Origin: Limnoglobus roseus
Lineage (GTDB): Bacteria; Planctomycetota; Planctomycetia; Gemmatales; Gemmataceae
Direction of reading: 5' to 3'
Length of the DNA stretch: 64,000 nt
NCBI RefSeq assembly: GCF_008254045.1
Contig: NZ_CP042425.1
Coordinates: forward strand, 4,340,001-4,404,000
The position numbers and the translations under genes were made by a program. A model generated the notes under the pieces. The model was not told the DNA's origin and searched no databases. It saw only the letters and a program-made list of their open reading frames with translations. Positions 52,226-61,400 of this stretch are shown here, piece after piece (the stretch's first letter is position 1; each line of letters opens with the position of its first letter).

Positions 52226-52275
52226 ATCGAGAGCGAGGTGATGGGTAGAATGCTCCATCCGACCTGGAGCCGCTC

Positions 52276-52725
52276 ATGCCTCACCCGGAAGAGTTCGACT
52301 TCGAAGAACTGGCCGAGTTGATCTACCCGCAAGTGTCAGGGTTTTACGCCGAGCCCGATGCGGAGACGCTTCGGCGGGTGCTGGAAGATGGCCTGACCCT
52401 TGAGCAGGCGGCTGGGCTCGTCATTGGCGACACGATTCAGGTCTACACGCAGGAGAAGTCGGCCACAGAAGGCATCGCGTCCTCGTTTATCCTCAACCCG
52501 GATTGGCGGCACGTGCGGGATTACATTGCCGACATGCTGCATCAAGTCTTCGTCTCGCACCTTCCCCAGTTTCAGGCCGAGGCGGGCAAACGCCAGATGC
52601 CGATGCACGACCTGGCGGCAGGGATCGTCGTGGCGGCGGTGAAGAAGTATTTGCAGAGCGGCGAGAAGGAAGAGGTCAATCACCCCATCCCCGAGCAGCA
52701 TCACGACCTGGACATCGGTCTCTGA
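52276..52725 (+). CDS. Hypothetical protein
   Basis: 149 residues (MPHPEEFDFEELAELIYPQV ... LEQAAGLVIGDTIQVYTQEK ... VRDYIADMLHQVFVSHLPQF), helical and acidic at both ends. It follows the previous gene by 50 bases on the same strand and may be a conjugation or stability accessory gene. No family recognised. Confidence 0.55.
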   Translation: MPHPEEFDFEELAELIYPQVSGFYAEPDAETLRRVLEDGLTLEQAAGLVIGDTIQVYTQEKSATEGIASSFILNPDWRHVRDYIADMLHQVFVSHLPQFQAEAGKRQMPMHDLAAGIVVAAVKKYLQSGEKEEVNHPIPEQHHDLDIGL

Positions 52726-52752
52726 TCCAGCTTCAGCAGAGCTGGCGGGCAA

Positions 52753-53085
52753 TCAGTCTTTCAGTTGGCTCGGGAAGATGAACGCCCGCCCGTTGCGCTG
52801 AACGATCTGCTTGAGGTTGGCCGTGTACGGGAAGTGCTGCTCCGTCAAGATGCGAAGCTTCCCCCGCCCGTCGTCCTCCACCATGTCGCCGACTTTCGGG
52901 TCGAGCAGAGGAATGCTTTCCTTCTGAACGACGATCGTGTCGATTTCCATCCCCTCGGCGAGCAACCGCAGGAACGTATCGACGCTCTCGGCCTGGAGCG
53001 TGAACTTCCCCGCCAGAAGCTTCATGCGGAAGTGCTTGGCCATCCACGCGGCGGCAATCGGATCTTTGTAGAAGTACCGAGCCAT
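52753..53085 (-). CDS. Hypothetical protein
   Basis: 110 residues (MARYFYKDPIAAAWMAKHFR ... SVDTFLRLLAEGMEIDTIVV ... YTANLKQIVQRNGRAFIFPS). The ATG at 53085 is chosen because GGAGG lies six bases before it; the ATG at 53091 would have no spacing. Its stop is 28 bases from that of the gene on the other strand. Phage or ICE accessory protein, function unknown. Confidence 0.55.
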   Translation of the reverse strand: MARYFYKDPIAAAWMAKHFRMKLLAGKFTLQAESVDTFLRLLAEGMEIDTIVVQKESIPLLDPKVGDMVEDDGRGKLRILTEQHFPYTANLKQIVQRNGRAFIFPSQLKD

Positions 53086-53093
53086 AAGCATCC

Positions 53094-53283
53094 TCCGAAA
53101 AGTGGAACGGGAAGATTACATCGCGTGTGGGAACATCAAGGAGGCAGGCTCCTGATTTCCTACGAAGTAAAAGGACGATGGACGGGATAGTACCGGTTGC
53201 CAGGGATGAAAGGGCGGTCTGTAGTTGCCGGCTTGCGTGTCGGGGCCGTCAACCCGTGAGTCTTGGCGAGTTCGAAGATGGTC
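53094..53283. other. Short gap without a gene
   Basis: About 190 bases between the hypothetical gene and the extended end of the integrase-RT frame. No gene, tRNA or clear non-coding RNA seen. If the RT fragment derives from a retron, an msr-msd RNA would be expected upstream of the RT; no such structure is recognised here. Confidence 0.35.
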
Positions 53284-53357
53284 TCAAGATACAGCGATCG
53301 ATCGCTCTTGGGCCATCTTCTCGATCTGAGCCCACCGGAGTCTTCGCCAAAGGGGCA

Positions 53358-54767
53358 TCAGCATTTTTTTCGACGTGGGTTAACCCAAAAAATATACCTG
53401 AGCCGTCCGGCAATTTCCGAACGGGTGTAGAATGGACCCTCAAAACTCAAGTTCTGCCCCAAGGAGATCAAGTCTCGCATGCGCCGCTCAGTCTCCGCAA
53501 AAAAATCCGTGGAAACATCGGGGTATCCCTTGTTTTGGCGAATCCCAAGAATCACTGCCTTGCGATTGATCTGTCCAAACTTGACTTTCGACTTATTGAT
53601 CTTGAAGCCGGCCGCCTCCAGTAGCTTCTCGACAACGCTGGGAATGCCACTCGTTTGTAAATCAAACGGACCGGAGATGGTGATGTCGTCCACGTAACGT
53701 GTATAAGTGAGGCTGTTTGATCGGCTGAGTTTTGCAATTTTCTCGTCGACATGCATGAATAACCTGTCCGCCAGAATTGGAGATGTCACGAAGCCCTGGG
53801 CCAAACAGTATCTGAAGGTGCATACCCCGGCGATCAGCAACCGATTTGCGAACGAATGACGAAATGCGTAGGCGAAGTGCTTCACGCCGAGCCGCCCCTT
53901 GAGGCGGATGAAACGGCAGTTGATTGCGGAAACCGTCCACCGTCGCCCGTCGCGGTTAACAAAGAGCAGACCACTGCGCGGACATGCGCCGACGATTTCC
54001 AACGCCCGTCCCTCCAGCCGGATGATCCGCCACTTCTTCCGCCCCTTCGCCTCCGCGGGCGGGATGGCGATGAGTCGCTTATCCAGGTGGACGTGTCGCG
54101 CCTCGATGGTGCGGGCTTCGAACGGCCTGGCGCCGGTCTCCCAGCAGAATTCCAGGAACTGGCGGAACGGGTCACCGGCGGGGTAGCACGAGCGGATGCG
54201 TTCCCAGTCCTCGGGCTTGATGAAGTGCTCGCGCCGCTTCGCCATCGGCTTTTTTAATTTTCGGAGTGGGTTGCTGGCGATGTGCCCTTCCTCCTCCCCC
54301 CAGACGAACGCCCGCTTCACCGAGGCGATGGCGTTGCGGCGGTAGGTCTGACCCCACGTCGGGTTGGCGTCGAGCCACTCGTTGACGTGGAACGGCTTGA
54401 GGTCGAGGGCGGGCAGAGTCGTTGCGATTTTGAGGTGCTTGCAGAACCGCTGGAGGTGCCAGACGTACCCGTCGTAAGTCCTCTTTTCCCGATGGCGGAG
54501 GCACCATTCGAGGTACTTGTCGAACAGCACCGCCAGGGACAAGCCCGACGAAATTGTTGGGGAATTTTTAGCGACCGGCGGCTCGGCGGAGGCCATGATG
54601 GCGTGGAACTGCTGCCGGATGATTTCCGGCGGGTTCCACTTGCCCTTGATCTTGCGGGGCTCGGGGGCGTCGGGCGGGTGGTCGCCCAAAAAGTGTCGCT
54701 GGCCGTTCTTGTTAACGTACCAGCCGTTTCGCTCGTCCCAGTACCACGGATGCGCGGTTCGGGCCAT
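53358..54767 (-). CDS. Tyrosine integrase N-terminus fused in frame to a reverse-transcriptase C-terminus
   Basis: A 469-residue chimera. Residues 1-305 are a phage integrase: SAM-like core-binding domain (LAVLFDKYLEWCLRHREKRT) and catalytic part with WETGARPFEARTI (first Arg) and FAYAFRHSFANRLLIAG (the Arg of box II). It ends before the GH motif and the nucleophilic Tyr. From about residue 307 it becomes a reverse transcriptase from block 4 on: LAQGFVTSPILADRLF, YTRYVDDITISG (catalytic YVDD), AAGFKINKSKVKFGQINRKA. RT blocks 0-3, with the first catalytic Asp, are absent. The zero frame stops just after A7 (53370-53364), an in-phase A-AAA-AAA heptamer; a -1 shift adds MLMPLWRRLRWAQIEKMAQE and more to 53284. 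Neither enzyme is complete. Confidence 0.88.
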   Translation of the reverse strand: MARTAHPWYWDERNGWYVNKNGQRHFLGDHPPDAPEPRKIKGKWNPPEIIRQQFHAIMASAEPPVAKNSPTISSGLSLAVLFDKYLEWCLRHREKRTYDGYVWHLQRFCKHLKIATTLPALDLKPFHVNEWLDANPTWGQTYRRNAIASVKRAFVWGEEEGHIASNPLRKLKKPMAKRREHFIKPEDWERIRSCYPAGDPFRQFLEFCWETGARPFEARTIEARHVHLDKRLIAIPPAEAKGRKKWRIIRLEGRALEIVGACPRSGLLFVNRDGRRWTVSAINCRFIRLKGRLGVKHFAYAFRHSFANRLLIAGVCTFRYCLAQGFVTSPILADRLFMHVDEKIAKLSRSNSLTYTRYVDDITISGPFDLQTSGIPSVVEKLLEAAGFKINKSKVKFGQINRKAVILGIRQNKGYPDVSTDFFAETERRMRDLISLGQNLSFEGPFYTRSEIAGRLRYIFWVNPRRKKC

Positions 54768-54850
54768 TTTTCAACCTCGGGGGAGTCGCGGCCCCGGATT
54801 GTGTATCACGATTCTGTACCATTCTACCCGGCGACTCTCAAAAACCCTAG

Positions 54851-54897
54851 TACACCCGGAGGGATTCGAACCCCCAACCCTCGGTTCCGAAGACCGA
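54851..54897 (-). tRNA. 3' fragment of tRNA-Arg (UCG), probable attachment-site core
   Basis: On the minus strand the sequence has an anticodon stem TCGGT/ACCGA around loop CTTCGGA (anticodon TCG, 54888-54890), a five-base variable region, a T-arm GGGGG-TTCGAAT-CCCTC, and the 3' acceptor strand CGGGTGT with discriminator A. The 5' acceptor strand and D-arm are missing, so this is not a working tRNA. It lies 84 bases upstream of the integrase start and is typical of the duplicated 3' end left when an element integrates in a tRNA gene. Confidence 0.8.
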
Positions 54898-54924
54898 CGG
54901 AGGGTGTCGATAACGCCTCGGAAA

Positions 54925-55067
54925 CACCGGGTTCTGAAAACGGGCGCAGTGCGGGGCGCAGTAGTGACGAGGATCTGGAAAGGGTCATCGCCACATGGCC
55001 GAACCTGCCCGATCCGGTCCGCCGGGCAATCCTGGCATTGATCGCTTCGGGCGAACGCCACTCGTGA
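54925..55067 (+). pseudogene. C-terminal tail of an unidentified gene beside the att fragment
   Basis: The plus frame reads SENGRSAGRSSDEDLERVIA then TWPNLPDPVRRAILALIASG and ERHS before the stop at 55065-55067. The W-x-x-LP-x-x-(V/I)RxxIxAL block resembles the C-terminal tails of some planctomycete integrases. The frame is open leftward only through the antisense of the tRNA fragment. A 3' remnant of a second integrase is a guess. Confidence 0.3.
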
Positions 55068-55472
55068 CGCCGTTATGAGATCAACCGGGATTTGCCTCCC
55101 GATCCTCCCATGCTCCCGTCCCCCGGCACCTCGCCGAGGGGACGGTCAAGGCTCCGATCAACTTCCATTGGGATTGGCCCTACGCTGGGTTATCAACCGT
55201 GGCCGACGTCGCCGCGCGGCGACTGATCGACAACGACGGAAGTGTCCTTTCCCACGCTGTGGTCGCAGTTTGGGTCGCGTTTTGCCGAATTAGCGTCCGA
55301 AGGCCCGATCGCGATGGCGGTCGGATTTCGGCACGCCGCGGGTCCGGTTGTGCCGCTTCGTCTCGATGTCCGGCCTCGGTTCTTCGGCCGCGGAAGGTTT
55401 CTCGAACCCCGCTCGACCCCGCCCGACTTCGGCCCGCGTACACTCGCCGGCTCACCACCGAGACCTCGGGGC
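55068..55472. other. Stretch without a supported gene
   Basis: 405 bases between the remnant tail and the zinc-ribbon gene. An open frame continues leftward from that gene to 55242, but its first 77 residues are low-complexity Arg/Pro/Gly and there is no ribosome site. No terminal repeats were recognised. Confidence 0.4.
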
Positions 55473-56036
55473 ATGAGCGACGAACGCTGGTTCTACCGGG
55501 ACGACGCGGAGTGGGCCGCCGTCGTCGACCGACTCAAGCGCACGCCGTGCCCCCACTGCCGGGCCGTCGGTACTCTCAATCGGCACGGCTCCCTGCACGG
55601 CTACGATGACAGCCGCCCCCGACGCACGACGCTTCGCGCCCGTCGCGTCTTTTGCAGCAACCGCCACCGGCGGCCCGGGTGCGGCCGCACCACCAGCGTC
55701 TGGATCGCCACCAAAATCCGACGGTCCAGTCTCACCACGGGCACCCTCGGGGCCTTCGTCCGACGGGCCGTCCGCGGCGGCTTGGCCCCGGCCATCCGCG
55801 CCGCCCCGGAGTACCGTAGCCCGCGGTCGTGGCGCCGCGTCTGGCGACGGTTCGACCTCGCCCAAAGCCGCCTCCGCACGGCCCTCCTGAGCCGCGGGCC
55901 GCCGCCGGGCGGGCCACCCGCCCCCGGCCGTCGTCCCGACCTCGCCCACACGCTCGCCCACCTCGCCGCCACCTTCCCGCACGCCGCCGACCCGCTCGCC
56001 GCCTTCCAGTCGGCGACCCGGTCCTTCGTCCTGTGA
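55473..56036 (+). CDS. Transposon-associated zinc-ribbon protein
   Basis: 187 residues. The N-terminal third has a zinc-ribbon pattern (PCPHCRAVGTLNRHG ... RVFCSNRHRRPGCGRTTSVW). The middle is basic and helical (SPRSWRRVWRRFDLAQSRLR). The C-terminus is ATFPHAADPLAAFQSATRSF. Such small zinc-ribbon genes precede the DDE transposase in some two-gene elements, and a transposase gene follows 168 bases downstream. Probably DNA-binding; family name not known. Confidence 0.55.
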   Translation: MSDERWFYRDDAEWAAVVDRLKRTPCPHCRAVGTLNRHGSLHGYDDSRPRRTTLRARRVFCSNRHRRPGCGRTTSVWIATKIRRSSLTTGTLGAFVRRAVRGGLAPAIRAAPEYRSPRSWRRVWRRFDLAQSRLRTALLSRGPPPGGPPAPGRRPDLAHTLAHLAATFPHAADPLAAFQSATRSFVL

Positions 56037-56204
56037 ATCACAACGGACGCCGCGGTGTCACCGAATTCTTCGCGAACCGCGGACCCCTTCGCGGCAGGAC
56101 ATCCCGGAAATCCCACCGACAACGCAAGCCGTCCTCGTGCAACTCCTCCGGATCGGCTTCAATCACCATTCACCTGAATCCGCCCACGAACTCCGGAGGT
56201 TCGG

Positions 56205-57213
56205 ATGAAGCAGCCGTCGGTCTACCTGAAGATGCGCGTCCTCGGGGCGGTCGACACCGCCGCCGGGCGGACCCGCCACGAGCGCGTCCACGCCGTCGCC
56301 GCCATGACCTTCGTCGACGAGGACGGGCACCCGCGGCAGTTCACCTGGCGGACGATTCAGACCTGGTTCTACCGGTACAAGAACCACGGCATCACCGGCG
56401 TCACGCCGCAACCCCGCCGCGACAAGGGCGAGACTCGCAAGGTCACGCCGGAGGAGTTGCTCGAAGCCGTCAACGCCGCCCGGCCGCACTTCCACGGCAA
56501 GCGGCTCAACAAGGGGGCGATCTATCGCTTCTGCGTCGAGCAGGGCCTGCTCGACCGCGACCCGCCTCGCCCCGACCACCTTCTACCGCTTCGTCCGCGA
56601 ATACAAGCTGCTCACGCCCGCAAGCGATGACGACAAGAAACGCCTGGCGTTCAGCATGAAGTACGCCAACCAACTGTGGCAGGCCGACACCCTCTTCGGG
56701 CCGTTCTGCGACACCGGACTGTCACCCGGATCACGCAAGCCGGCCCGGCTCATCGCCTTCCTCGACGACGCCAGCCGCGTCCTGTGCCACGGCGAGTTCT
56801 TCTTCGAGGAGAACGTCGACACGCTGGTCCGGGCCGTCCGGGCCGCCTTCTACAAGCGGGGCGTGCCCGAGCAACTCCTCGTCGACAACGGCTCCACCTA
56901 TTGCAGTCAGGAGATCACCCTCGTCTGTGCCCGCGTCGGCTGCCTGCTCCGGCACACGGCCGTCCGCGATGCCGCCGCCAAGGGCAAGATCGAGCGGTTC
57001 TTCCGCCGCGTCCGCGACCAGTTCCTCAACCGGACGCTGGACCTGTCGTCGCTCGCCGCCCTCAACCGCCAGTTCACCGCGTGGGTCGAGGGCGAGTACA
57101 ACGCCACCGAGCACGACGCCCTCGGCATGAAGCCGATCGACCGGTTCGGCATCGACTTGAACCGCATCCGCTTCCTGCCGCCGTCGGAATATGTGGACGG
57201 CGACCCTCAGGCG
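56205..57213 (+). pseudogene. DDE (rve-type) transposase, frameshifted and C-terminally truncated
   Basis: The ATG follows CGGAGGTTCG. The first frame encodes a helix-turn-helix region (MKQPSVYLKMRVLGAVDTAA ... WRTIQTWFYRYKNHGITGVT, then PEELLEAVNAARPHFHGKRL). One extra base near 56560 moves the reading frame, which continues LAPTTFYRFVREYKLL, MKYANQLWQADTLFGPF (first Asp), EQLLVDNGSTYCSQEI (second Asp), AAAKGKIERFFRRVRDQFLN (Glu) and NRIRFLPPSEYV. After about 57213 the sequence is unrelated, so the C-terminal DNA-binding part is lost. It belongs to the integrase-core group found with ExeA/TniB-like ATPases; no ATPase gene remains. Confidence 0.8.
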
Positions 57214-57501
57214 CGACTCCCGCTCCGACACGAGTCGAAGGATGACGCGGAGATCGTGGGCGATGGTCTAGACCATGCCGACCGCCATCCCCCGCTCGGG
57301 AGCATTTGCCCGGGTACCCCGACCGGACGACGTTGAACACGTCTCGCTGCTCGCGCCGCGAGGCGTCTTCCGTCATCAACGCCAGGCGCGGGAGCACGAA
57401 CTCTCCGTCTGCCTTTGAGACATCGTTCGGATACGCCACAGCAGTTGAATTCCGTTAACAAGAATGGGCTGTCTCGATATTCGTGGCGGCTCGTTCGCCC
57501 G
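57214..57501. other. Stretch without a gene after the transposase remnant
   Basis: About 290 bases holding the scrambled end of the transposon. No complete frame with support on either strand, and no terminal repeat recognised. Confidence 0.4.
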
Positions 57502-58311
57502 TTACGTACTCGTCGGCTTGGACGGCGTTGCCGGTACGATGGTCAACTGGCACACTTTCATGAGTTCCGGGCGAGAAGAGACGCCGAAGCGGCGGTACAG
57601 CGCCCCGACGTATTCGTGGACGGTGTGCCGACTCAGGCCGAGTCGCAGTGCGATTTGCTTCTCGGAGTCCCCGGAGCGCAGGGCCATCAGCACGTCCCGT
57701 AATCGCGGCGTCAGCCCCTGCCAGATCGGATCGTCGGACAAGTGCAGGCGAGTATCGAAGAGCGCGGCGATTTCTTCGTGGAGCAACTGTACCTGATTCC
57801 GTTCTCGCGGTCGGAACGCGGGTTGGTTAATTCCACGGTTCAGACTCATGCCGAAAAAGTGGCCGGGCCGACTCGGCAGCGGGATGGCCGTGTAAATGAA
57901 TTCATCTTGATGGCAAGTTCTCCGTGGGTCGTTCCGCTCCTGCGACCCCCGCCATTGCGTACTCGTAAACAAGTCATCTCGCCTCGCGACACGAATCCGA
58001 TCTGGCGGTTCGACGAACCGGATAACGCTCGGAAGGAAGACTACGCCGGTGTTGTGAATGTATCTGAAGAACCATTGCCGGGCCGAAGTGTCGGCCCAAT
58101 GGTCCCACAGGATTACGCTATCTTCTATCCGCTTGACGGGGTGGTATCGAGCCACAAAGCTGTTGGTCATAAAACAATTGAATAGGCGGCTAGCCCCTTC
58201 TGCGAGCAGTTGATTCCATTGGGTACGGTCCGGGCCGAGGTCGCGACAATCGCCGACGAGGCGAAACACGGCGCGGACATCGGACAACCGCAACTGACCC
58301 GATTTACTCAT
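57502..58311 (-). CDS. LuxR-family transcriptional regulator
   Basis: 269 residues. The C-terminus holds a LuxR/FixJ-type helix-turn-helix (about 200-255: LTPRLRDVLMALRSGDSEKQ, IALRLGLSRHTVHEYVGALY, RRFGVSSRPELM). The N-terminal 190 residues form a sensor-like domain of unknown type (FMTNSFVARYHPVKRIEDSV ... FFGMSLNRGINQPAFRPRER), typical of stand-alone LuxR regulators in planctomycetes. The ATG at 58311 follows GGAGCGGGTG; a TTG at 58323 is an alternative. It is divergent from the giant surface-protein gene and may control it. Confidence 0.85.
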   Translation of the reverse strand: MSKSGQLRLSDVRAVFRLVGDCRDLGPDRTQWNQLLAEGASRLFNCFMTNSFVARYHPVKRIEDSVILWDHWADTSARQWFFRYIHNTGVVFLPSVIRFVEPPDRIRVARRDDLFTSTQWRGSQERNDPRRTCHQDEFIYTAIPLPSRPGHFFGMSLNRGINQPAFRPRERNQVQLLHEEIAALFDTRLHLSDDPIWQGLTPRLRDVLMALRSGDSEKQIALRLGLSRHTVHEYVGALYRRFGVSSRPELMKVCQLTIVPATPSKPTST

Positions 58312-58498
58312 CACCCGCTCCAATTGGCAATCAGCCGCTCCGGCCCGCAGACGGAAATCGTCCCTAGCCGTTCACGGCTCACGCTCCCCCTCATTAGGGG
58401 GATAGAAAACGATCGACTGAATTGCAACGATAACTCGGAATCTTCGGGCCGAGTTCCGACCCCTTCGTCCCCTCAACTTACTTGGATGACGGCGAAAA
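58312..58498. promoter_or_regulatory. Divergent promoter region with a short hairpin
   Basis: A 187-base gap between the LuxR gene and the giant gene. CTCCCCCTCATTAGGGGGATAG (about 58384-58405) forms a small stem (CCCCCT with AGGGGG). No clear -35/-10 boxes recognised. Confidence 0.35.
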
Positions 58499-61400
58499 AT
58501 GAGTGTGTCCCGTTGGCTCAAGAGTGCCCGTGCGGCAGTTTCCCCCCAAACTGTAGCACGGCCGGTCCCGGTGGGTAAACTTTTCGAGTTGAGAACCTAT
58601 CTGGAAGCCCTCGAGGATCGGTGTCTACCCACCGTCTACCTCGTAACGAACACGGCCGATAGCGGCACGGGATCCTTCCGCCAAGCAATCCTCTCCGCGA
58701 ACACGAATCCGGGTACGGACACGATCAATTTCAACATCGGTACCGGGATCAAAACGATCGCACCGATTACGGCCCTGCCGACGATCACCGGTCCCGTGAC
58801 GATCGACGGCACGACTCAGCCCGGCTATGCGGGCACCCCCCTGATCGAACTCAGTGGGGCCTCTGCCGGCACGACGAGCAACGGCCTGATGGTTACGGCC
58901 GGGACGAGCACGGTGCGCGGGTTGTCCATCGACCGGTTTGCCCACGACGGAGTGCTTTTGACCGGGACCGCGGCGGCGGGCAACGCGGTCGTCGGGAGTT
59001 ACCTCGGCTTGACCCCCGCCGGGGCGGCGGCCGCGAACGGGTTTCACGGCGTCAGCGTCGAGAGCGGGGCGAAGAACAACGTCATCGGCACGAACGGCGA
59101 CAACAACGCCGACCTCGCCGAGCGGAACGTCATCTCGGGGAACGCCATGAACGGCGTGTTCATCGACGGGGCCGGCACCACGGGCAACCGGGTCGCGGGC
59201 AACTACATTGGCCTGAACCCGGCCGGCACTTCCGCCATCGGGAATGGCGGCGACGGCGTCTCGGTCGGGGACGGGGCGAGCAGCAATTTCGTCGGCACGA
59301 ACGGCGACGGGAGCGCGAACGACGCCGGCGAAGGGAACGTCATTTCGGGGAACACCGGATCCGGCGTGCGGCTGTTTAATCCTAACACCAATGCCAATCG
59401 GGTCGCCGCCAATCTGATCGGCCTCAACGCCACGGGCACGGCCGGGGTCGGGAACGGGTACGACGGGGTTTCGATCCACGCGGGGGCCTCGTTCAACTAC
59501 GTCGGCACGAACGGCGACGGGACGAGTGACAAATTGGAGCGGAACGTCATCTCCGGGTCGAAGCTGTTCTCGGGCATCGCGGTCTTTGACGCGGCCACGG
59601 CCGGCAACGTGATCGCCGGCGACTACATTGGGCTGAACGCCGCCGGCACTCAGGCCATCGCGAACAACCAGTTCGGGATCAACCTCTTCGCGAGCACTCA
59701 CGACAATCGCATCGGGACGAACGGGGACACGAAATCCGATCAACTCGAGCGAAATGTCATCTCGGGGAACGTCATCCACGGCGTTCAACTGTCCGACGCG
59801 GGGACGACCGGCAACGTTGTGGCCGGCAACTACGTGGGCCTGAACGCCGCCGGCACGGACGCCGTCCCGAACGGCCAGACCGGGGTGTTCGTCGTGCAGG
59901 GGGCCAACGGGAACCGCATCGGCACGGACGGCAACGGCACGGCCGACGACGACGAGCGGAACGTCATCTCGGGGAACGTGGGCACAGGAGTTCAGTTCTA
60001 CCTCACCGGTGCCAGCGGCAATGCGGTGTACGGGAATTACATCGGCCTGAACGCCGCGGGTACAAAATCGGTCGCCAACGGCTCCGGCGTGTACCTCAGC
60101 GGCGGGGCGGCCCAGAACGCCATCGGCGGGGCGGGCGCGAAGCGGAACGTCATCTCCGGGAACGCGTTCAATGGGGTGACGTTAACCGACGCGGGGACGA
60201 CCGGCAATGTCGTGGCCGGCAACTACATCGGCTTGAACGCCAACGGCACGGATGCCGTTCCCAACGTCTCGAACAACGTGCGAATCTCCGACGGGGCGGC
60301 GGGCAACACCATCGGCGGGAGTTTCCTCGACGGCACCGGCAACGTCATCAGCGGGGTCGACGGCGACGCCATCTACATCAGCGGCACGGGCACGGACAAC
60401 ACGACCATCACCGGCAACTACATCGGCACCGACAAGACCGGCACCAAGGCCGTGCCGAACGTTGGGGACGCCGTGCTGGTCATCGGCTCGGCCGGCACGA
60501 AGGTGGGCGGATCGGTCGCCGGCCAGGGCAACGTCCTCAGTGGAAATGCCGCCTACGGGGTGCAATTGGGTCATTCGGCCACGAACACCAAGGTCCAGGG
60601 CAACGTCATCGGCCTGGGGACCGACGGGGTGGCGTTACCGAACGGCTTCGCGGGCGTCGTGGTGAGCGATGCAGGCACGACCGGCACGATCATCGGCGGG
60701 GTGGCGACGACTCCGGGGCAGGGAGCCGGCAACGTCATCGGCGGCAACACCGGGGCCGGGGTCTACATCCTGAGCGGTGCCTCGGCCACGACCGTCCAGG
60801 GCAACCTGATCGGTCTGTCCACGAACGGCACCGCGGCGCGGCCCAACGGCGGGGCGGGTGTCCTCATTAGCTCAGGGGCGCACGATAATGCGGTCGGGGG
60901 CGCGGCAAATGGTGCCGGGAACGTCATCGGCGGCAACACGGGCGACGGCGTTCGCATCACGGGGGCCGGCACGACGGCCAACACGATCGCCGGCAACTTC
61001 ATCGGGACCGACGCGAGCGGGCGGACTCTCGGCGACGGCGGCAATGGGGTCGTCGTCGACACCGGCGCCACAAACAACGTCCTCGGCGGTGCCACGACCG
61101 ATACGAACACGGCCCTCGGGAACGCGATTGCGAACAACCTCCGCGGCATCTACCTCAACGCTTCCGCCGGCTCGGGAAATACGATTCGCTTCAACCGCGT
61201 CACGGGCAACGGCGGCCAGAATAACGTCGTGAACGCGACGAACGACCCCTCGCCGCCGAACCTCTCGCTCGTCTTCGCGGGCAGCCCGACCAACGTCTTC
61301 GGCAGTCTCCAGGGCGTGGCCAACACGTCCTACAAGGTTGATTACTACACCGTCGACGCGGCCGGCGGGGCGTCGGCGTACCGGGAGACGTTCACTTACA

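Noticed and set aside
31934..53357. CRISPR array or cas genes in the mobile region
   Set aside because: No regularly spaced direct repeats and no Cas motifs were seen.
53094..54767. A complete retron or diversity-generating retroelement
   Set aside because: The RT lacks its first half, and no msr/msd RNA, template/variable repeat pair or accessory gene was recognised.
54851..54897. A complete tRNA-Arg gene
   Set aside because: The 5' acceptor strand and D-arm are missing, so only the 3' half is present.
54843..54925. Plus-strand peptide HPEGFEPPTLGSEDRR as part of a protein
   Set aside because: This string is the well-known antisense translation of a tRNA 3' half; the fragment of tRNA-Arg explains it.
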